Below the pieces are notes generated by a model. The model saw only the letters and a list, made by a program, of their open reading frames with translations. It was not told the DNA's origin and searched no databases. This document shows, piece after piece, positions 20,109 to 30,847 of a stretch of 39,158 bases of DNA. The position numbers were made by a program, and so were the translations under genes. The stretch covers positions 36,018-75,175 of the forward strand of contig JAHBMJ010004939.1 in NCBI GenBank assembly GCA_018398765.1. Reading direction: 5' to 3'. This stretch comes from Chromera velia (taxonomy: Eukaryota > Sar > Chromeraceae). Each line of letters begins with the position of its first letter. Position 1 is the first letter of the stretch.

Positions 20109-20345
20109 ATGCTGAATGAGAGAGAGAATTTCAAAATGAAGGAGAGGATTGAGGGTTGGATAAGAGAAATCTGGGGGCTTGAAAAACAGATAGAAGAAAT
20201 CAAAAGATTGGGGGAGGTAGAAGCACGTGAAAAAGCAATGAACTGTGTTCTTCATGCATTGGAGCGTGAGGGTTGGTTAGAAAAAATGAGGAGACGAGGG
20301 GATGGGACAGTTGGATTGGGGAGTGGGGGGTGGAAAGGGACATAG
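20109..20345 (+). pseudogene. Charged helical ORF fragment within the LINE 5' half
   Basis: An ATG-initiated frame of 78 codons, rich in Glu, Lys and Arg (MKERIEGWIREIWGLEKQIEE), probably helical. It lies between the coiled-coil ORF and the Cys module of the same element and is probably another frame-broken ORF1 segment. No domain is recognised. Confidence 0.35.
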
Positions 20346-21183
20346 CCAGTCAATGCACATTGTTTCGAACGGCTTGTCAGTCTTAGCTGAGGACGGAGAG
20401 AGACCAGCCTCTGTAGGGAGGGAAGAGACAGAGAGATGTGCTACCGGCGGGTGGACCACAGCGATACCGGACCGGATAAGCGGGAACGGGCAGGGGTACA
20501 GACTCTTGCTTTTATCTTTCTTCTGTTTCCATATGTTGATCCAATGTTTCTTTTTCTCCCTTTCTCATCTGTTCAGGGGGCAGCCTAGCTATCACAAGAC
20601 AGGGGATGCCTCAGGTCGCTACAGGGTTGCTGCGAGTGAGAAGAGAAGGGGGAAGGGCAGGCAGACGAAGAAAGCAGGAAAAAGGGGGTCTCTTCATCTA
20701 ACATGGGAAAGAAAGTATCCACTTAGCTTGCAGCTGGCATAATTGAACAGACCCATGCATGTATACGCCGCCCGGGAGTTCTGACTCCACCTAGGATTTG
20801 ACATCAATCAATCAATCAATCAACAAAAAGCAATCCGTTATCCCCTGAAAAATCAAGCTTCAATGGGTCTCTCTCAACCAGCCTTATTTTCATTCTTCAT
20901 ATTGTTTTTTCTTGTTTTGCTCAGCTACAGTCTCTCCTTCAGCTCATTTTTTATGTGTGTTGCATCTATCTTTCTTTGTTTAATTCGTGCATATTGCATG
21001 CTTATTTATTTGTATGGTCATTCTCTCGCACTCTGGTTTTTTTTATGCTGGAGGGACTTTTGGTTGCCTTCCTTTTTTTTTGCTGTATCTTCTTTTCTTC
21101 TTTTATTTCTTATTTCGGTTTGGCGTTCCTTTTTGTTCTTATCTCTTTGGCTTGTTTTCCCTTTTTTTCGATCTCTCTTTCAG

Positions 21184-21501
21184 GAGCTAGTGGGGGGTGG
21201 AAAAGGGGATCAGGCGATGGGAGGGATAGAAAGGAAGGAAAGTAGAGGGAACGGAGCAACGAGACGAGGAGAGAAAGGAAGAGGAGGCAAGAGACAGGGA
21301 GGGAGTGAAAAAAAAGGAAGGAGTGCGGATGAAGGTGGAGATGGCCCGGGTTCCCCGAGAAATGCAGAGAAAAGAAAGATAGAAACGCCACAGTGCTGTA
21401 TTAAGTGCAGCTGTACAGCAAAAAGCACCTACATAGGCTGTGGGTGCGCCAGGGAAGGGAGGGCATGCTACAATTGTTCACTAGGTAGACAAGGGAATTA
21501 A
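21184..21501 (+). pseudogene. Cys-rich module upstream of the LINE endonuclease
   Basis: A Gly/Lys/Arg-rich segment is followed by CCIKCSCTAKS, then GCGCAREGRACYNCS near the end (21393-21500): eight or more Cys in 35 residues, spaced C-x2-C-x-C...C-x-C...C-x2-C. Similar Cys clusters occur just before the endonuclease in LINE ORFs of other eukaryotes and are thought to bind nucleic acid. It ends at TAA 21499-21501. Upstream, a pyrimidine-rich stretch ending TTTCAG (about 21183) resembles a splice acceptor, and an ATG frame from 20863 runs through that T-rich stretch as a hydrophobic artefact. Confidence 0.45.
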
Positions 21502-21589
21502 ATGCATGAACCCATATGGTTATACAGGAAAGCTCAACCAGACAGAAAGAAGAGGCCATCCCAAGAATGCTCCCTGCTCTTCTTCACCT

Positions 21590-21787
21590 TCCTCTTCTCT
21601 TTTTTCTTCTTCTTTTGAAGTCTTTTTCTTCTTCTTCTTCCTCTTCCTCTCCTTTTTCTTAATTCTTCTTCTTCTTCTTTTTCTTCTTCTTCTTCTTCTT
21701 CTTCTTCTTGAAAAAAGTTCTTCTTCTTCTTCTTCTTCTTGTTCTTCTTCTTCTTTTTCTTCTTCCTCTTCTTCTTCTTCGTCTTCT

Positions 21788-21822
<35 letters not shown>

Positions 21823-21850
21823 TTCTTCTTTTTCTTCTTCTTCTTCTTCT

Positions 21851-21882
<32 letters not shown>

Positions 21883-21972
21883 AGAATCTTCTTCTTCTTC
21901 TTTTTTTTCAGAATCTTCTTCTTTTTCTTCTTCTTCTTCTTCTCCTTCTTTTTCTTTCTCTTCTTCTTTTAT
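21590..21972 (+). repeat. (TTC)n trinucleotide microsatellite
   Basis: Nearly 400 bp of imperfect TTC units, with TTTTTC and CTC interruptions. It sits between the Cys module and the endonuclease of the LINE. The three + frames read as poly-Ser, poly-Leu or poly-Phe, none of which is a credible protein. Confidence 0.95.
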
Positions 21973-22239
21973 ACTTTCAGCCTCTTTTGATATTGTGGGT
22001 CACTGGAGATTACATAGGGGGGCCAGGCTGTTTGAATTAAAATGAAAGGGGCAGGAGCCTCAGAAAACAGAGTGGATCAGGGAGAGTGATTTCATGAAAG
22101 GAAAGGAAGGACAAGAATTGGAAGAGAGGCGGAAAGTAATCATCGAATACTGAAGAGCAAGAAGGGAGGAGCAAAAGAGATTGCACTTAGGGGCTGGAGA
22201 GGGATAAATTGGTGCCACAGAGAATAGAAGAGACGCAAG

Positions 22240-22990
22240 ATGAATGTCAGAGTAGCCTGTCCTGACAGAGCAGCACGCTCAGAAGGGGTTTGCATCCTGA
22301 TCCGGTCAAAGAAATGGGGAGAGCTGAGACCGGAATTCGAGCTCCTTAGTCCTAGCATCGGGAGGGCAATAATTCATACGGCAGGGCGCAAACTAGTACA
22401 TGCATTTGGGGTCTACCTCCCGGAGGGATGGTCCAACCACAAAAACAATGAGACAAAGGAACTCTTGTCTGATATGCTCTTTTGGCGGTGCCTCTGGGGG
22501 AACCCAGGGTAGTCATGGGAGACTTCAACTCCCACATGGGGTCCATGATGCCGACGGGTTTTCACTAGAGCAGAGAGGCTTTGATTGACGAAAGAGATGG
22601 GAACCAGCCTAAGGAGGAACCGCCTCCTCTCTTTCTCAGAGAGATAGAATGCATGTAGTTAGCCAACCCTATAGGCAGGGAATTAATTAATCTCTGCATA
22701 GAATGTAACATTTTTGTTGTGAATGGAATGAAAGGGCTTTCAGGAGGGCAAGATTTTCATTTTTCAGGCTCATGCACTTGTAAATCAAAAGCAACAGGAA
22801 GGGAAACATCCGTTGTTGACTACATTCTCATTAACCCTTTCCTGCTCTCCTCTCTTTCTGACTGGAAAGTGGATTTTGATGATATTCTTTCCACAGTGAC
22901 TGGAACGGCAGCCAGTGGGCACGATCACGCGTCCATCTCCTTTTCTCTCTCATGTTCTTCTCTTAAATCTGCGAGAAAGAAAGACGATCA
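22240..22990 (+). pseudogene. APE/EEP-type endonuclease of the LINE, frame-broken
   Basis: ATG 22240 opens a frame with GVCILIRSK, an early strand of the exonuclease-endonuclease-phosphatase fold, ending at TAG 22510-22512. The catalytic GDFNSH follows at 22518-22535 in a neighbouring frame. A later frame (22719-23033) carries VVDYILIN and GHDHASISF, the C-terminal strands with the catalytic Asp-His. The order and spacing fit an L1-type endonuclease that nicks target DNA. At least two frame changes and stops show decay. Confidence 0.75.
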
Positions 22991-23808
22991 TCCTCGTTTC
23001 CTTCTTTATCACCCTCTTTTTCAGTCAGCATGAATGGAAGCAGTAACTGACCATGACTTGCTGCCAATTGCAGCAGCGGTTAAAGAATTTGCTGAACAGA
23101 CGTAGGGGAGGTTATGGGACCACCATACAGAAGTTGAGCCTTTTGATGAGCCTCTTCCTGCCCCTCCACCTCCACCCAATTCCCACCCTTCCCTTCTTCC
23201 CCCTTCAACTTCCATGTCCCATCCAGAGGGGGAGTCAAACGGCCATCCCAAAGGAATCAGAGAAAGCTTGCAGGCTCTTGTTTCTGCCTGGGGTAGAGTG
23301 CTTTTAGGGCCTGTAAAGCAGATAAAGAGAGGCAAGAGGCAAAGGGGGGGTCCAAGGAAGGAAGGGGGTTGTTCAATAAGAAAGAGGGATGGTGGGATGA
23401 TGAGTATAAAAATATGTATGAGAAGTTAAAGAGAGCGACCAAAGAATCAAAGAAAGCAACGGACCAAGAGATGCGGGAAAGAGACTAGGAAAGAAAGGGG
23501 GAGAATGCGACATGGCTTCAGAATCTCAAGAAGAGAAAAGAAATCTTTAGGAAGAAAAGAACAAGGCATCAGAAAGCTGAGAGAGAGAGATTGTAAGAAA
23601 AGAGCTGCTGCATGATCCTCTTTTTCTGTAAAAGCAGCGAAGGAAGGTGTCAGGGGAGGGAAATGCAAGACCGACAGCCAGAGAATTCTCGAACCATTGG
23701 GCAGGGGTCTTTGATGGGGAGAGCGACCTGCTTGAACCTGTACCCGAGCCTGATCCGCCTGAGCATTTTGTTTTCTCTTACAAATAGATCATAGACCGAC
23801 TGAAAAGA

Positions 23809-24795
23809 ATGGATAAGAAAAAGGCAGCGGAACTGGATGACATCTCTCCCAAGCAGCTTGATTTATTTTTTTTTCATTTTTCTCTTTCTCGTTTTCTTTT
23901 GTTTACTTTCTTTAATTTGATGCATGCTTACTCTTGCTGGCCTAAGAATTGGAACATGCTGAGAATTGTCCCTGTATGGTAACCGAAAGGAGTCCCTTCC
24001 CCCAATTTAAATGAATGGCGGCCAGTCCATGTCATAAACCCTCTCACAAAGCTTTTTGGTCTCTTGATGGATGACTGGGTCTGCTCCTAGTCGCGGTTTG
24101 ATGAGAGACAGATAGGCTTCAGGAAAGGAGTCGGGACCAAAGAAGGGATCAGAGCGGTGGTGGGCCTTACACAGTCGTGTAGAAAGAAAAAGAGAGCGCT
24201 ATTAGGAGGTTTTATCGACTTTTCTAAGGCGTTTGACTCAATCCCACGAGACAAACTCTTAGTGAAGTTAGAGAAGGAAAACATCCAACACGTAGACCTC
24301 TCTATGGTGACAGCAATATATAGGGGGGTCAGGGCAAGAGTAGACGGGGACAGTATGTTATTTAATGAAGGGGCGGGCATCAAACAAAGGGATGCATTGT
24401 CTCCTTCTCTTTTTCTTTTGTATGTTAATAATCTGCATGAATGTATTAGTAATGGACTGAGGGAGGATAGGAACCAGACAGAGAAAGTTTGTTTAGGTGA
24501 GTAAGAAGTGGGAAGCCTGGGGTACGCGGACGACTTAATTCTTTTTACGCACTGCACCTCAGACCTCCAAGCCAAATTCAATACTGTAACATTGCATATA
24601 TATTGTAAGAAGTAGGGGTTAAAAGTTAATTTGAAGAAAACAAAAATCCTCCGTCTATCTGATGAGTGTGATGAATGTGCAGGAGCAGTCATGTATGGAG
24701 GGAAAGAAGTAGAGAGAATGGATGAATATAAATATCTGGGATGCATCTTTTTTGAAGGGGGGGACTTGGTTCGATCGATTGAAGCGCGGCTGTGA
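23809..24795 (+). pseudogene. Reverse transcriptase of the APE-type LINE, with five in-frame stops
   Basis: A single frame runs from ATG 23809 to TGA 24793-24795, interrupted by TAA 23980, TAG 24088, TAA 24502 and TAG 24613. Motifs in order: KKKAAELDDISPKQL, EWRPV...NPLTKLF, RQIGFRKGVGTKEGI, FIDFSKAFDSIPR (motif A), GIKQRDALSPSLF (motif B, where the usual QGD is QRD), GYADDLILF (motif C, about 24517) and KTKIL...YLGCIF (motif E region). This is a non-LTR RT of the L1/jockey type. The changed motif B and five stops mean it is inactive. Confidence 0.88.
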
Positions 24796-25193
24796 AACGG
24801 AGAGCGTGCGTTGGCGGCAGTGATCAGATTGGCAGCAAGCATGCCAGGGTTAATTGTCTCTTGGGGCGAAGATTTAGCTCCTGCAGACCTGCTGGGAACC
24901 GGTCGCATTGTATAATCTCGAGTGTCTCCCTGTCAGGCAGACAGACTCGGATTCCGAATCGATCAATAATTTGCGTTTGCGTTTCGTGTATTGGGCTGGT
25001 AGTGCCCATCTTCCCTTCCGCAGCCTCTGCATTCCTTCTCTTCTTTGCTTAGGTCTTCTTCCTGTGTGAGCTCTTCTGTGTGCCCGTTTTACAAACCTTT
25101 GGATCTCTCTAAGTCGTTCCACCCTCCCTATCCCTCAGGCATTTCTCAGGGTCTGGAGGGGGCTAGAAGGCCAGAGGCAGAGAAGAACAGTGC

Positions 25194-25775
25194 GTGGACT
25201 CTTTGTATGGGCCGACCTTGATTCATGAATTTCTAATATCTCTCCCCATACAGGCTTCAGGAAGGAATCCAAGCAGACAGAACCTTTTGGTCGATTTAAA
25301 AATAAAGGATACAGTAGGAAAGGAATGTATAAGAAAAAGAGAGCAATACGAGGCTACCCGTTTTCCCCTGACTGTACACCTGTCTGATATGCAGAGAGCC
25401 TTTCCTTTTTCTTCCAAATCCTGTCTCTTTCTTCTCTCTTCCCGTTATGAGCACAGGGGGGGGGGCAAAGTGAAAGTTTTTGGTCTGCCTAAGAAAGCTC
25501 TGCACGTCGTGCACGAGAGGATTGAGCCGCTGGTAAGGGTCCTTTCCTTCAACAGACAAGGTGAGAGAGCAGACGTGTCTGCTGAGGTCTTCTGCAAAGA
25601 GTCTTCTTGCATGGAAGGGAGGAAAGTTGACGACCTATGGCATAGACTGTCGGTTTGCCCTCAGTGGGCCTCCACAAGAGAGAGGTTGCAGGCGATTGAC
25701 TCTGAGAGATGGGCACATTGGTTGCAGGGACTCAGAGTGAATCGTAATTCGGAGGTGGAGGGAGCAGACCCCTAA
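25194..25775 (+). pseudogene. C-terminal part of the LINE ORF2 with zinc-knuckle-like end
   Basis: The open frame ends with a segment carrying VFCKESSC, then DDLWHRLSVCPQWASTRERL, which resembles the C-x-C...H...C motif and helix found at the C-terminus of many LINE ORF2 proteins. It stops at TAA 25773-25775, 13 bases before the poly(A) tract, which supports this as the 3' end of the element. It is out of frame with the RT and has no start of its own. Confidence 0.55.
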
Positions 25776-25787
25776 GGGTAATTTTCA

Positions 25788-25801
25788 AAAAAAAAAAAAA
25801 A
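25788..25801 (+). other. Poly(A) tail of the APE-type LINE
   Basis: An uninterrupted A run directly follows the ORF2 end on the + strand, as expected for a LINE insertion. Confidence 0.7.
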
Positions 25802-26161
25802 TAGTTATTTTCACTTTTTTGTTTTTTGTTTTTTTTCTGATGTCAAACTACAAAATATGTTGTTTTAGTGTTGTTGATGTGTTGCATGAATCAACAAGTG
25901 TTGTTTACGTGTTGTTATACTATTGTTTCTTTATTATAATAATAAATAAATGTTGTTGCCCTGTTATACAACTGCCGCGACTGTTGCTTATGTATTGCAA
26001 GGTGTTATATATGGTTGTCGTGTCTAGTCATGTCTTGATGGGGGTTATTATCGAAAAGCAAAAAAAAAAAAACAAATTTGCCCTGGAGACCGATTTTTTT
26101 TTTTTTTTTTTTTAATTACCCCTAGGTAGACCTGGGAGAGAAAGAGGCGAGGAAATGGTTA

Positions 26162-27023
26162 TACACTGAAACTATAATATGACACAATTCAAATTGTGAC
26201 ATAATACCCTATATACTAGTATCAGTGACACAAATAATTGTGTCATAATAGGTATGATAAAATAGTTAGAATAACTTACATGTGATGAAATTATTAGACA
26301 AAAACTTGATTGAATTCAAGTGATCCCAGACTTTCAAAGTGACTTAAAGTCTTTATAATCGTTGAAGTTTAGACTGCCGCAGCATTCTTCTATATTCACT
26401 TACCCTGGCACTCACCAGCACTCATCTTACTCACTCACTCACCTGATTCATTCACTCACTCATACATTCATTCACTCACTCACTCACTCACTTACTCACT
26501 CACTAACTCACTAACTAACTCACTTACTCACTCACTCACTTACTCACTCACTCACTCATTCACTGACTCACTCACTCATTCACTCACTCACTTACTCACT
26601 CACATACTCACACACTCAGTCACTCACTCACTCAGTCACACTTACTCACTCACTCACTCATTCACTCATCTTACTCACTCACTCACTGATTCATGCACTC
26701 ATTCACTCACTCGCTCACTCACTCACTCACTCACTCACTCACTGACCTACTCATCTCACTCACTCACTCACTCACTGACTTACTTCACTCCCTCACTTAC
26801 CCACTCACTCATGAACAACTTGAACGTACCCCATGATGCGGGTTAAGCCGCCAAACACCATAAACACGCAATCTCCAACTATTTTTTTCACACATAAGTG
26901 TGATTTAATTGAATTAGTCAGAACTTCTTAAAATCATAATTATTGTGTCACAAATCAATTAAAATCATTGTGACACAAAAGGTTCTAGAAATTTTCATTG
27001 TGACACACTATAGTTGCAGTGTA
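26162..27023. mobile_element. Candidate MITE with imperfect 27-bp terminal inverted repeats
   Basis: The left end TACACTGAAACTATAATATG... (26162-26188) and right end ...CTATAGTTGCAGTGTA (26997-27023) are reverse complements at 23 of 27 positions. The outermost TA at each end may be a TA target duplication flanking CACTG...CAGTG, as in Tc1/mariner-type MITEs. Subterminal copies of TTGTGACA/TGTCACAA-like sequence recur in both arms (at least six), like transposase-binding sites. There is no coding region. The centre is occupied by a (TCAC)n array. The superfamily assignment is inference. Confidence 0.6.
26420..26815 (+). repeat. (TCAC)n tetranucleotide array inside the MITE
   Basis: About 400 bp of CTCACTCACTCA units with TTCA, TAAC and TGAC variants. 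It ends just before the 16-mer TGCGGGTTAAGCCGCC (26837-26852), which is related to one at 18798. Confidence 0.95.
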
Positions 27024-28076
27024 AATAGTTGCGGGATGGCTTGAAGGCAGACCCCAAAAGCGCTATAAAAATTATTCGACTAGTTATTCGAGAGCTTTAT
27101 ATTTCTTTTTACTCACTTGAATCAGTTCGCTAAACACTCTCAGACTCTCTAACAATCTCTAACTTGTTGTTTCTCGATTTTTCCTCTGATTCCAATTCAG
27201 CTTCGCCGTTGAAGTCTTGCTTCAGCCTACCGTTTCTTGAAGTAGAGCTAGGATCTTGAACAAGGCTTGCATGAACATGGACTGCCAGGAGCTAGGCTCC
27301 GACGGCTATAGTCATTCATTCATTCATCTAGCTCTTAGGCCTTTTGCTTATCCAAACTAGTAGGATGGAGAGAAGCGTAAAGCTAGGCATAAAGAACCGT
27401 GCCTAGAACTATACACGGGGACAGCGGGAATTTGTGTAGAATGGGATACTGGGATAGGATAGGATATAAGATTGAAGTTCCGGGTTGCCCCTAGTTGCCC
27501 CGCGGTAACAATATTCCGACCATTGAAAGGGAATCGATCGATGGTGAGTCCAAAGAAAACCCGACGAGAAGAGATGCCACCATGTGCTGCCGTCTCCTTT
27601 AACAGTATTTTTGGCCCGTGTGTTCATAAATTGTCGGTTTTTGAAACCGTGTCTCATTTTATTTTTTCGCACAGATGCGTGCAGAAATACGATTTCATAC
27701 GAGAAGACATCAGGGAGTCACCACCACTCTTCCCCATGCACATCCTGACTCTCTCTTGCGACAACTCTCAAAACCGTTCTCTCCTTGATCCCCCTTCTCC
27801 CTCAACCTTCCCCTGCACAACGTTGCTGTCTCGGCTTCTCTCTTTTCCTTCTTCCCACCCTTCCACCCACAAGCTCCCTTCTCGCCCCCTCCCGCCCTGC
27901 AAAGAACTTAACCTCACGCAACCCCACCTGCACCACACCAACCCCTCTGCTACTCGAGAGAAAATCGCAAGAGAAAGAACGAGACCACACTTCTGCGAAA
28001 CAGCACCGAGCTTGCCTATGTAGAAGCTGCGGAGAAGGGAAATCTCGAACCGTCCTTTCCTCTCCTTGGATCCACC
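27024..28076. other. Spacer between the MITE and the 3' end of the import-receptor gene
   Basis: No gene is convincingly supported. The first part is AT-rich with a (CATT)n run near 27314-27328. From about 27700 it is pyrimidine-rich on the + strand. Open frames in the second half (e.g. 27472-28020) have biased composition and no recognisable domain. Confidence 0.5.
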
Positions 28077-30804
28077 CTATGACATGCGGAACCGGGCCTG
28101 TTTCCACCCCATTTTTGCATTCACTGCCGCAGTTTTCAGGTTCTCGCTGAACTTCCTCTCGTCGTTGTCCGGAGGTTCCAGGACCATCTTCGCGAACAGC
28201 TCTTCCTTCTCGTCCGGCTTCAGAAACTCCTCCCCCACCTGCATGCATGCAACAAAGCAAACGAACAAACACAGTACAGAGAGCAAAAACGAATCCAGAA
28301 TCCATTTGAAAAAACAACGCCACAACATGCAGGGCAGGCAGGAAGGCAGGGAGGCTTCAAAAAAGTCCATCCACCTGAAGCCGCACTCCGAGTGAAAGCT
28401 CGTTCCATCAACTCACTCACCCATTCCGTGACGACTCTTCTCTTCCCATCAAATCAAATCAGTCACTACTCATCTTCGCATCCACCTACCCACCCAATAT
28501 CACTCCTCCGAGTCCTTACAACATGTGCACCATGTCTCTACCTTCCTTCCATCTCTCTCTGCGGACATTCACTTCAACCTGACGGCAACAGTCGAAGGAC
28601 TGTGCATGGAACGCCATTCCCCACCCCTACCCCCCTTTCCCAGTCCCCCCCTTCAGTTTTTGACTGACCCCCTTCAAAGCATCGTAGAGCGCTTGTCTGC
28701 TGGCCTTGAAGAGCATGACCAGGCTGGTGAGGAGGTCCTGGAGTGCAGACTGAAGCATCTGGTCCCCCCCCCCGTACCTCTGGATCTCCTCGGGAGTGCG
28801 CAGTTCTACGTTGGGCGAGTGCATGAGGCAATACAACGCTTGCGAGATCATGGGCAACGATGAAGGGAGATCGGCACCGTATATGACCAACACAGAGACA
28901 AGCACTCTGAGGCACTCACTCAGCGCGGTCGAGTTCGGGTCCCCCCCCGTTGCGCCATTGGCGATCATCGCGGCAGAAGCGGCGGGACCGCTCCCGGCAG
29001 GATCCCCCCCTGCTGAGTCGAGGTCTCCGGGGTGCGGCAGGGGTCTGGAGAGAATCTGGTGGAGGCATGTGCCTGCTTTGACGACCGTTCCAACCCAGTG
29101 GGGATTGGGGGGAGGAGGAGCCTGGGCTGGGGGCGGGTACCCTCCATAACCAGGGGGCGGTCCCCTTCCCCCCTGTCCGTACCTGCTGACGACATGCAGA
29201 TTCCTTCCGGGGTCAACCCAGACGAACGACCGCTGGAGGAACAGCAGGAGGGCGGCTTGGACTTTTGGGTGGTTGCAAGTCACCAGTAACCGGGTGACGG
29301 TCGCAAGGGCACGAGGGTACTGCTCGCTCTCAAAGAGACCGCATGCGAGGGCAGCATGAGCAACTGCGCAGTTGATGCAGTCCACACTCATGCCCACCTG
29401 CACAAATGCAGGCAGGGAAGAGGCCGGCAGGAGTAGATAAGTGACAAAAAACGTCCTCTTCAGAAGCAAGGCGCGGAAGAGGCCGGCAGGAGTAGATAAG
29501 TGACAAAAAACGTCCTCTTCAGAAGCAAGGCGCGGAAGAGGTTGGCAGGAGTAGATAAGTGACAAAAAACGTCCTCTTCAGAAGCAAGGCGCTAAAGCAG
29601 AAGACAGCACACAGATGATCAATGTGACAATCTTCGACGACGTTAAACCAGAGGCACGAGACGGTAAGGATCTGTTGGACTTCCTTTTCCCCCCTTCACT
29701 TGCGTAGATTAGCCAGGTGATGTCAGAAATTCCAGACAGAAAGGTCGAAAGGCCACCAAGGAGAATCAAACAACCCGCAAGCGAAAGAACGACATCCAGA
29801 CATGCCCAAGCATACACCGGCCACTCAGAATGATCTTTCAAAATACCCCCCACCCACTCCAAATATCAATTCCTACATCATCAAACCTCCCCAACAAACA
29901 AACAAACAAACAAATAAACTGACCATATCGGGCTGGCAGAACATGTACCCCCCTCTGCTCTCCACAATCTTCAACCTCATCGACTCGAACACCTCCCAGA
30001 GGAGGCTCGTCAATGCCCCCCCTTTCCCTGTCACGGACTCCTCTGGAGTGTTGCCGTACAACCCCACCAGGGTCCGCACGGCCCCAAGCAAGAACACATT
30101 GTTGTGGATACGCGCACACGCACCGAGAGCCTGCAGACAAGGTAGAAGTCACTCTCACTCGGGTGCAGAGAGAAAGGACATGTATGTACGCATGCACATC
30201 GACATGCACACATACGAAGCCTGTCTTGGAGAGCTGAACCCTTCAGAGGTCGACGGGGAAATTGAGAACCTCAGACAAAAATCCAGGAAAGAACTTTCAC
30301 TGACACACACGAAGAGAGACTTAGTACAAGAACGAACGTCTCTCTGTGTCAGTGCGAGAGACAGGGTACGGCACAATTTGATCCGAGAAAGAAACGGTCC
30401 GACGAAAAGAGCAGAGGAGGACAGGAAACAGGAGAGGGGACAGAAAAACACTATAAGCCTTCAAAGCACCGTGTGCACGCCGCAACGATTGACTTACAGC
30501 CCCCCCCCCCCGGCATACTCTCCCTTCCACCTACCTCCAAAAACCCCTGCAGCACCGTCGCTTGCGGCACTGTCTCTCCCCTATACTGTGCCAAGATTGT
30601 GTTCATCGAGCTTGTCGCACTTTCCACGCACATCTCGTCCTTTGCCTTCGCCTCCATGGCCCCCCGGATCAAAGGGAGGTGCGCATCCACCAGACTCAGC
30701 ACAGGATGACAGAGCCCTGAAGCGCTCTGCATCGCCAGCGCTTCCTGTCTCTCGTCGTGCTCTTGCTGACTGGGGGTCCACCTGCAGTGCACACACACGG
30801 GGAC

Positions 30805-30847
<43 letters not shown>

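Larger units (their letters stand above)
19195..25801 (+). mobile_element. Degenerate APE-type LINE (coiled-coil ORF1, Cys module, endonuclease, RT, poly(A))
   Basis: In order: a coiled-coil ORF (19195-19548), helical fragments to about 20345, a Cys-rich module (21393-21501), a (TTC)n expansion, an endonuclease with GDFNSH and a VDYILI...DHASIS end (22240-22990), a reverse transcriptase (23809-24795), a C-terminal WHRLSVCP zinc-knuckle-like segment (to 25775) and a poly(A) tract (25788-25801). This is the layout of L1/jockey-like non-LTR retrotransposons. Numerous stops and frame changes show the copy is dead. The 5' boundary is a guess, and no target-site duplication was identified. Confidence 0.85.

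Noticed and set aside
20863-21183. Apparent multi-pass membrane protein start (many Phe/Leu)
   Set aside because: It is a T-rich stretch ending in TTTCAG. Hydrophobicity follows from base composition and there is no matching family.
21506-22045. Poly-Ser, poly-Leu and poly-Phe open frames
   Set aside because: All three are readings of the (TTC)n microsatellite.
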